Shown: one piece after another, positions 28,549 to 34,663 of the stretch | Position numbering within the stretch: the first letter of the stretch is position 1 | How the letters are laid out: each line of letters opens with the position of its first letter | Origin: a virus | Reading direction: 5' to 3' (one strand) | IMG/VR virus record: IMGVR_UViG_3300025168_000296 | Location: 1-34,663 of that record | Length of the DNA stretch: 34,663 bases | Made by a program: the position numbers and the translations under genes | The notes under the pieces: model-generated | What the model was told of the DNA's origin: nothing | What the model saw: the letters and a program-made list of their open reading frames with translations, nothing else | Databases searched by the model: none

Positions 28549-30237
28549 ATGGCAGATAACTCACTTGATAGAAAAATTAAAAAGGTAGACAACACTTCTC
28601 CAATGGGGGGTGGTTCTTTTATTTTAAGAGAATTGTCTATAATGTCTCCTTCTTCTCCCAATGTAGTACATTTAAATTCACCTGGCGTCTTTGAAGAATT
28701 AAACATTTATGAAGATTTATTTTCAAATGTTTTACGTGGAACATTTACCTTTATAGACAATCAAGGTTTAGCAGAAACTATACCAATCATTGGAGATGAA
28801 ACATTAATTATTTCATTTTCAACCCCAGGCGCAGGAAGTAAACAAGATTCTGTAGGAGAAACTTTAGAGTCTGGCACCAGTAGTGAAGAAGTATTTGAAC
28901 AAACATTTAGAGTATATGATTGTATAGAAGATACGACAGGAGAAAGAACGAAAATATATAAATTGTTTTTCGTGAGCCCAGAATATATAGTAAATACCAA
29001 ATCTAAAATAAGTAAAGGATATAAAGGGAGATTTTATCATCAAATAGTTAAAGATGCATTGAACAAAATTAATAAAAAAATAAGTCTTCCATGGCAAAAA
29101 AAAGTTTTTATAGAAAAAACTGGAACGCCCCAAAACGTTATTGTTCCAAACTGGACTCCATTTCAAGCAATAAATTTCTGTGCATCACGTTCTCTTTCTT
29201 CTAATATAGAGGATTCGGAAATTGAAGATCCAGAAAAAAATCAAGCACCATTTGCGCCCGGCTCTCTTTTTGTATTTTATGAGAAATTAGGAACAGGATT
29301 TTTTTATGAATCGATTGAAACTATGATAGTTAAACAATCTACAAAAAAGAATATTCCTTTATATCAATATGTCCCTAAAACTGCCGGAAAAGATCAAAGT
29401 TCTATAGGAATGGAATTTTTTGGAGTCGAAAAATTTGAATTTAAAGGTTCATTTAAAGCACTAGAAAATCTTGGATTTGGAATGTATGGTTCTAAGTTAA
29501 TCGCATATGATCCGATTAGGATGAAATATGATGAAGTCAAATATGATTATTATGAGAAAAAAGAAAATCCAACAACAAGTTATGAAGATCCAGACACAGG
29601 AGCTACGGTTGAAGAATCAGACCCTTCACAAGCAAAAGATGATTCTCAGAGAATATTTGCAGATTTCATATCAACTGATATTCATCCAACAGACAAAACT
29701 CAGAACAAATTGATAAGCGATTCTTCTGATTTACTTGGTTCAAATGAAGCGTCTATTAAATTAGCAACAACAACAAAGTCGCACGATGCAATGTTTGTAG
29801 CACCTATGTTGTTTCCCCCTGCATTTGAATCCACAAATACTTCAATAGGGGTAAATGCAAAAACATTTAAGGACAACGAAGCAAAACCAAATCAAATAGA
29901 AAATTGGTTATTGCAAAGAGAAATGCAACTTCAAGAATTTGGAAATATTGTTGTAACTTTTAATGTTGCAGGAAACTCGGCCAGACACGTAGGAGATTTG
30001 ATAAGATTTGAAATACCATCATCGATTGCTCCCGATGAAATAGGTTCTGTTGATTTAGGACATCAACTTTATAGCGGATATTATGTTGTGTCAAAAATTA
30101 GACATATAATTACTGTAAATGAATATAAAACTGATTTAGAATTAATAAAGAATTCTTTTGCAAAACGAATTCCAGGCCAGGCAACCAAACAAGAAGCAGC
30201 TGCAGATGAAACCATATTAACTTCAGGGATGCCATAA
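28549..30237 (+). CDS. Baseplate hub protein, gp27-like
   Basis: The 562-residue protein has an N-terminal beta barrel (FEELNIYEDLFSNVLRGTF, FIDNQGLAETIPIIGDETL) and a hub-type second domain (YKLFFVSPEYIVNTKSK, YHQIVKDALNKI, VIPNWTPFQAINFCASRS). The NWTPFQAINFxASR motif is shared by gp27 and related hubs. A long acidic insert (about residues 335-385) makes it larger than T4 gp27 (391 residues). The C-terminal part includes NVAGNSARHVGDLIRFEIP. It precedes gp5, its expected partner, and its stop overlaps the gp5 start. Confidence 0.7.
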   Translation: MADNSLDRKIKKVDNTSPMGGGSFILRELSIMSPSSPNVVHLNSPGVFEELNIYEDLFSNVLRGTFTFIDNQGLAETIPIIGDETLIISFSTPGAGSKQDSVGETLESGTSSEEVFEQTFRVYDCIEDTTGERTKIYKLFFVSPEYIVNTKSKISKGYKGRFYHQIVKDALNKINKKISLPWQKKVFIEKTGTPQNVIVPNWTPFQAINFCASRSLSSNIEDSEIEDPEKNQAPFAPGSLFVFYEKLGTGFFYESIETMIVKQSTKKNIPLYQYVPKTAGKDQSSIGMEFFGVEKFEFKGSFKALENLGFGMYGSKLIAYDPIRMKYDEVKYDYYEKKENPTTSYEDPDTGATVEESDPSQAKDDSQRIFADFISTDIHPTDKTQNKLISDSSDLLGSNEASIKLATTTKSHDAMFVAPMLFPPAFESTNTSIGVNAKTFKDNEAKPNQIENWLLQREMQLQEFGNIVVTFNVAGNSARHVGDLIRFEIPSSIAPDEIGSVDLGHQLYSGYYVVSKIRHIITVNEYKTDLELIKNSFAKRIPGQATKQEAAADETILTSGMP

Positions 30238-32093
30238 TGAGTAATTATTTTCAAGGTAAAGATGGATTTATCTGGTGGCATGGTGTAGTAGAAGACCGCA
30301 AAGACCCTTTGTTTTTGGGCAGATGTAGAGTTCGGATACTAGGATGGCATACTGCCGACAAATCAGAACTACCTACTGAAAATTTGCCTTGGGCATTTCC
30401 AGTAATGCCAATTACTTCTGCAAGTCAATCGGGTGCAGGAGAAGCACCAGTTGGCCCAGTCGAAGGTACGTGGGTAATGGGGTATTATCGTGATGGTGAA
30501 CTTGCACAAGAACCTGTGATGATGGGAACTATGCATGGTATTCCAGAAAACTATGCAAAAATAAACACAGGATTCAACGATTCACGTTTAGATGTTGAAG
30601 ATGCAGACCGCCATACAATCACGATTCAAGGTGGTGCAAAGTCAGGTGGTGGTGCAATCAGTCTTGTGGGTTGGCCGTTTCCACCTAAAACATTTAAAGC
30701 AAAAGCAGGAAAAGAAGTTACGATTACAGAGTACACGAATGAAGAACGACAAGCATTATCGAGTAAATCATTATATCCAAGAAATATAAACGAACCAACA
30801 ACTTCTCGTTATGCTCGTGGAGAGGCTGATGCATCTGCAAAGACAGAGACAGAAGGAATCATTGCATCGAAGAATAAAAATTTAGGTAAAGGGTCAATTA
30901 CTTCACAATTCGCACCAACGGAAAATTTAACTAAAAATGTTCCAAACATGACGGTTGCACCATTTGCGAAACTTGTTGATACTTCTTTGTTTACAGTTAA
31001 TACGACAACCGAAATAAAACAACCACCATCTGCATATGCGGCCGTCTATCCGTTCAATCACGTTTACGAGTCGGAAAGTGGACATTTAATTGAGATCGAT
31101 GATACTCCAACAAAAGAAAGATTACATTGGTATCATCGTTCTGGTACATTTACAGAATTTCATCCAAAGGGAATACGTACAGATAGAACAAATGCCCACA
31201 GATATAATATTGTCATGGGTAATCAAGAATCGATTATAAGTGGGACAGAAAAAAAGGTAGTCGAGAATGATTCTTTTACAAAAGTAACAAAGGGAAAACA
31301 TTTAGTTCTTGGTAATGATTTTGTTGTAACATCAGATAATGGTGATATCATTCTTGGAGCTCCTTCTGGTCATGTGGTTCTTTCTGGTCAAACTACTGTG
31401 ATTGATGCAAAAAATACTTTAATGTTAAATGCACCAACTATAGTTCGGAGTAATGCAACAGCAGTTGATGTATTCAAAGGTAATCAAACGATATCTGCTC
31501 AGGGTGAATTTAATGTTCAATCTGGAAAGATGACTTTAGGTTCTATGGGTGCAATGAACATCACATCATTCGGTGCAATGTCACACGTAATTGGTGGTAG
31601 TTCAGAAGAGACAATTGCAAATGCACCGATTCCTGCAACAAATGCAAAAACTATTAAAGCAGCAATAGGAAAAATTGTATTAGAAACTATAGATGCAATA
31701 GTTACAGGAGGAATTGACTTAAACATGGGGCCATTTGGTGCGGCTGCTCAAATTGCACTCAAAGCACCTTTGGGAGATATAGATATAAAATCAAATTCAG
31801 GCCCATCGGGAATCAATATTCAAGCAACAACGACAGCAAAACTTAAAGGAATGGTTAAAGCCGCAATTGAAGGTGCATTGATAGACATTAAAGCAGATGC
31901 GGCAGTTCAAATTGATGGTGCGGTGATTACTTTGGGTGGTCAAACAGAACCTATGATTCTTGGAAAAACATTTTTGATGGATATTTTTAAAGATCACCAA
32001 CATCCAAGTTCAGTTGGGCCGACTGGGCCAATTATGCCCCAGTATGCAGCAAAATTGATGAAAGCAATGTCTAAAAAATGTTTTCTAGGATAA
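30237..32093 (+). CDS. 5: Baseplate central spike gp5, lysozyme domain absent
   Basis: The 618-residue protein opens with the gp5 OB-fold: FIWWHGVVEDRKDPLFLG, RCRVRILGWHTADKSELP, TENLPWAFPVMPITSASQS, GPVEGTWVMGYYRDG. A linker leads to YPFNHVYESESGHLIEIDD and WYHRSGTFTEFHPKGIRT, the start of the gp5C needle, then a beta-helix. The T4 lysozyme domain that normally lies between OB-fold and needle is missing. The C-terminus has DHQHPSSVGPTGP with H587 and H589, like the iron-binding HxH tip of P2 gpV-type spikes. Membrane puncture is the expected role. Confidence 0.85.
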   Translation: MSNYFQGKDGFIWWHGVVEDRKDPLFLGRCRVRILGWHTADKSELPTENLPWAFPVMPITSASQSGAGEAPVGPVEGTWVMGYYRDGELAQEPVMMGTMHGIPENYAKINTGFNDSRLDVEDADRHTITIQGGAKSGGGAISLVGWPFPPKTFKAKAGKEVTITEYTNEERQALSSKSLYPRNINEPTTSRYARGEADASAKTETEGIIASKNKNLGKGSITSQFAPTENLTKNVPNMTVAPFAKLVDTSLFTVNTTTEIKQPPSAYAAVYPFNHVYESESGHLIEIDDTPTKERLHWYHRSGTFTEFHPKGIRTDRTNAHRYNIVMGNQESIISGTEKKVVENDSFTKVTKGKHLVLGNDFVVTSDNGDIILGAPSGHVVLSGQTTVIDAKNTLMLNAPTIVRSNATAVDVFKGNQTISAQGEFNVQSGKMTLGSMGAMNITSFGAMSHVIGGSSEETIANAPIPATNAKTIKAAIGKIVLETIDAIVTGGIDLNMGPFGAAAQIALKAPLGDIDIKSNSGPSGINIQATTTAKLKGMVKAAIEGALIDIKADAAVQIDGAVITLGGQTEPMILGKTFLMDIFKDHQHPSSVGPTGPIMPQYAAKLMKAMSKKCFLG

Positions 32094-32097
32094 CGAT

Positions 32098-32589
32098 ATG
32101 CCATTAGTAGCAGCAGGATTACAGGGTGAATTAATAGACATATATGAGAAGGGCCCAAAAGGGAATCCTTCTCCTCAGATAGTTGGATTAAAAACTTCAA
32201 AAGCTTATATGAATTTTTGTTCAGGAGGAATGAACGCAGGAGGACATCCATTTACTGCAATGCCCGGAGTAGCTGCATTGGGTCAGGATTTGGGAAATAT
32301 TTATAGTTCAGTCAGTCCTGCACCTGCTTTGACTGCACAAAAAATGGCAAAGGCATTTGATTCGTGTCTTGCAACGTGGTTGAGTCTTTTTCAAAGTACA
32401 ATAATTACTGCACCTGGCTTGCCGGGGCTGATTGCTGGGTTAATAGATGTACTCAGTAAACCCAATCCATCTACAACTCTTTTTGCAAACAAACTTGCAA
32501 AAGAATTAAATACTTATACTCTTTCTGCAATAGTCATAGGAGTAACACCAGATACGCCAGGAGTTCCATTTACGGGGCCTATAAGTTAA
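32098..32589 (+). CDS. Conserved protein after gp5, unknown function
   Basis: The 163-residue protein begins MPLVAAGLQGELIDIYEKG and contains FCSGGMNAGGHPFTAMPGV and LIAGLIDVLSKPNPSTTLF. It is rich in glycine, proline and small residues. The position after gp5 is where T4-like marine phages often carry a conserved structural or spike-associated protein, and T4 itself has the PAAR tip protein 5.4. It lacks the length and repeat pattern of a PAAR protein, so I leave the function open. Confidence 0.65.
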   Translation: MPLVAAGLQGELIDIYEKGPKGNPSPQIVGLKTSKAYMNFCSGGMNAGGHPFTAMPGVAALGQDLGNIYSSVSPAPALTAQKMAKAFDSCLATWLSLFQSTIITAPGLPGLIAGLIDVLSKPNPSTTLFANKLAKELNTYTLSAIVIGVTPDTPGVPFTGPIS

Positions 32590-32598
32590 AGAAAAATT

Positions 32599-34663
32599 AT
32601 GGATGTAGAACAAAAGAAAATCGATGTTAAAGAGGATATTGCAAGAGGGCCGAGTAATGTAATTTTTGCAAGAATTGGTATATGTGATGAGGTGCAACTT
32701 GCAGATCTTATGAAAGTAAGTTTTACTCCTTTCTTTCGTGGAGCTGCAAATACATCTCATTCCAATTCTGATCCATTGCCAACTGTATGTGAGAAACTTG
32801 CACAACAACGAGCATTGTTACACGGAGCATCTGTTTCAGGAATTATGAAATTTAACCTTGCGCCTGGAACTGCTTATACTTCTACTGGAACATTGACTAT
32901 GCCAGTATTAGAAGACAGTTCTCAAAGTAATAAAACCACGTTGCCATTCATTACTTTACATGATTTTAATGAAGATGGAGGACAACTCACTCTTTCAACT
33001 ACTACAAATGCAAATACTTCTATTGTAAATGATGAGGGAACCAGCATTAAGTATTTTACTGATTTTTCAAAATACTTTATGACACGAGGCAGAGCAAATG
33101 GAGAAATAATTTCAGTAGATGAAAATACTGCACCTTATGCAACACCAACTGCTTCTGAACCATTTATTCCTGCAAATACGATTAATGGAACAACTTTTCG
33201 TGGAGTAGCAGTAGACCCAACTGCAAATTCAGATGTGAGATATGAATATGCATTAGTTGCAAATACTGATGCAGTTGCAGGGGGTCACATTGGAGGAGGA
33301 TATGATCTTGCAGAGGATTTATACACAGGAAATACTTATGTTTGGATGGAGATTTCAAATGTCTCAGGTTCATTCTCTGCAGCGGAAACTCTTACAGATT
33401 TTGCAAACAATACATCTACTATCAAATCGGCCGCAAATACATCAACGGTGTTGTTAGAAACATTCGATACAGTAGGTACATTTGTTGCAGGAGAATTACT
33501 AACTGATAGAGGAACTAACGCATCTGTTTTCTCTACAGAAATTGGTTCTAATACAGAAGTCAACATAACACTTACAGGAAGTACTTTTGATACAGGATCA
33601 AGCACCGATATTACTCTTGGATTTCCAACATCAGATACTATTGCATTAGATACTAATTCTATTTCTAGAACAGGAAGTACAGTAACAGTCCAAACCACAG
33701 ATGAACATGGTATTCTCTCAGGGGAACGAATTGTACTTAAAGGTGCAGATGATATTCACGATGAATTTAATGGTATATTTGAAGTAGGAGATACAACCGC
33801 AAATACTCTAACCTTTACTACAACAAATTCGGGATCAGTCAATCCAACTGGAAATTTTTCAATGGTTAAGGGTGTTGTTTTTGGAAGAACAAGTAATGCC
33901 GCAGGAGCAGTAAGAGCAAGAACAGTAAATGCAACTGCAAATATTGTATTTCAATCAAATGATCTTTCTGTAGGATTTGCAATTGGTAATACGGTTTCTG
34001 GTGGAACAAGTGGTGCGACAGGAGCAATTGATAGTCGAACTACACAGGGGGAATGGTATCAAACAAGAGATAATGCAGTAAAAGTTTTTAATACTGCAAC
34101 TGGAACATGGACAATAGATGCGGCCGCAAATACAGGAGAATTCTGGAACAAGAATTTTGAACCAGTTCGTATTTCAAATATTGTTCCTGCCTCTGGATCT
34201 GGAACAGGTGCAGTTGCGGCCAAAATGATTTTGACAAAAGCACTTGCAACTGCTGGTGATGCAACAGGAGGTTACGATGGTACTGCTCCAACTAAATTGC
34301 CTGGAGTTTATCTTGCATATCCACTAAAAACATGGGAAGACCAGACACATGATGGGTCGGTTACTTTAGAAGCATTCGATAATTTTGCAAATATTGTCAT
34401 TGCACCAGAAGGATTAGAAATTGATTATGATACTTGGAAACCACTTGGTGCAGGAAATGACGGAACAGATCTCAACCAGAATGGAACAGTACAGACCGCA
34501 GCACACAATGCAGAAGAATGTACCATATTAAACAAGTCAGAATTTCAATCAAAACTCGGGCCTTATAATACTGCGATAGCAAGTCCGGCCGATGATGTGT
34601 TTCGTTCTTCAAATCCCGATTTAAGATCTAGTGCAAAGAAAACATCTGCAACATCTGGTGCAG
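32599..34663 (+). CDS. Large baseplate or fibre structural protein (3' end outside window)
   Basis: An open frame of 688 codons starts at ATG 32599 and runs off the window. The N-terminus (MDVEQKKIDVKEDIARGPS, NVIFARIGICDEVQLADLM) is charged. The rest is threonine, alanine and glycine-rich beta structure, with adhesin-like units such as VGTFVAGELLTDRGTNASVF and VGFAIGNTVSGGTSGATGAI. Such units are common in phage tail and fibre proteins. It lies in the baseplate operon after gp5, so a baseplate-wedge or fibre-network role is likely. No specific family is recognised. Confidence 0.7.
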   Translation, partial: MDVEQKKIDVKEDIARGPSNVIFARIGICDEVQLADLMKVSFTPFFRGAANTSHSNSDPLPTVCEKLAQQRALLHGASVSGIMKFNLAPGTAYTSTGTLTMPVLEDSSQSNKTTLPFITLHDFNEDGGQLTLSTTTNANTSIVNDEGTSIKYFTDFSKYFMTRGRANGEIISVDENTAPYATPTASEPFIPANTINGTTFRGVAVDPTANSDVRYEYALVANTDAVAGGHIGGGYDLAEDLYTGNTYVWMEISNVSGSFSAAETLTDFANNTSTIKSAANTSTVLLETFDTVGTFVAGELLTDRGTNASVFSTEIGSNTEVNITLTGSTFDTGSSTDITLGFPTSDTIALDTNSISRTGSTVTVQTTDEHGILSGERIVLKGADDIHDEFNGIFEVGDTTANTLTFTTTNSGSVNPTGNFSMVKGVVFGRTSNAAGAVRARTVNATANIVFQSNDLSVGFAIGNTVSGGTSGATGAIDSRTTQGEWYQTRDNAVKVFNTATGTWTIDAAANTGEFWNKNFEPVRISNIVPASGSGTGAVAAKMILTKALATAGDATGGYDGTAPTKLPGVYLAYPLKTWEDQTHDGSVTLEAFDNFANIVIAPEGLEIDYDTWKPLGAGNDGTDLNQNGTVQTAAHNAEECTILNKSEFQSKLGPYNTAIASPADDVFRSSNPDLRSSAKKTSATSGA

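Noticed and set aside
30237-32093. Lysozyme domain in gp5 as in T4
   Set aside because: No E-D-T lysozyme motif or suitable helical segment lies between the OB-fold and the needle region.
1-34663. Integrase, insertion sequences, attachment sites or CRISPR
   Set aside because: No transposase, integrase, inverted-repeat element or spacer array could be seen on either strand.

Overview
This window is part of the genome of a T4-like (Straboviridae/Kyanoviridae-type) marine myovirus. The evidence is the set of recognisable T4 module genes (61 primase, 33, 59, 32, 26, 4, 48, 53, 27-like, 5), T4-type late promoters of the form NATAAATA, low G+C, and conserved small proteins of the kind seen in cyanophages and pelagiphages. 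The tmRNA gene is circularly permuted (two-piece). That form is known from alphaproteobacteria and picocyanobacteria, so the host is probably one of these. No photosynthesis genes are present, and the host cannot be settled further from this window.

Layout. (1) 1-5.6 kb, + strand: small proteins that mostly begin with MK(T/K)Fxx(Y/F)xxE, which resembles the T4 capsid-targeting sequence, followed by two long lysine/glutamate-rich proteins with repeated L-x-E/I-x-E motifs that look like prohead-protease sites. One of the tagged proteins is a HAD-type nucleotidase. (2) 5.7-9.1 kb: structural or adhesin proteins, including a repeat-built fibre protein that ends in a cupredoxin-like copper-site motif. 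(3) 9.1-11.1 kb: conserved T4-like hypotheticals and a coiled-coil membrane protein. (4) 11.1-22.4 kb: replication, nucleotide, lysis and transcription genes. These are primase, class II ribonucleotide reductase, a RuvC-like resolvase, a glycosyltransferase, a SleB-type hydrolase, a PD-(D/E)XK nuclease, the tmRNA, a holin-like protein, gp33, gp59 and gp32. Four perfect TTGACA-N17-TATAAT promoters lie in this part. (5) 22.4-27.1 kb, - strand: tape measure, gp51-like/gp26, tube protein, a possible gp2 and gp4. (6) 27.1 kb to the end, + strand: gp48, gp53, hub, gp5 spike and a large partial structural protein.

Most notable points: a phage-borne permuted tmRNA at 19.5-19.9 kb, with a G3.U pair for alanylation, a GCA resume codon, the tag ANNSDYTAYSYALAA and a 30-residue membrane-peptide ORF filling its intervening segment; a canonical T TTT TTC slippery site at the end of gene 26 that opens into a gp51-like frame just upstream of the tape measure gene; the cluster of capsid-targeted cargo and polyprotein-like genes; and a 14-codon leader ORF with a terminator directly before a nuclease gene.

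How the genes work together. Early promoters drive the replication proteins and gp33. gp33 then supports transcription from NATAAATA promoters. These lie before head-cargo genes, the baseplate operon and the tmRNA, which suggests the tmRNA acts late in infection.
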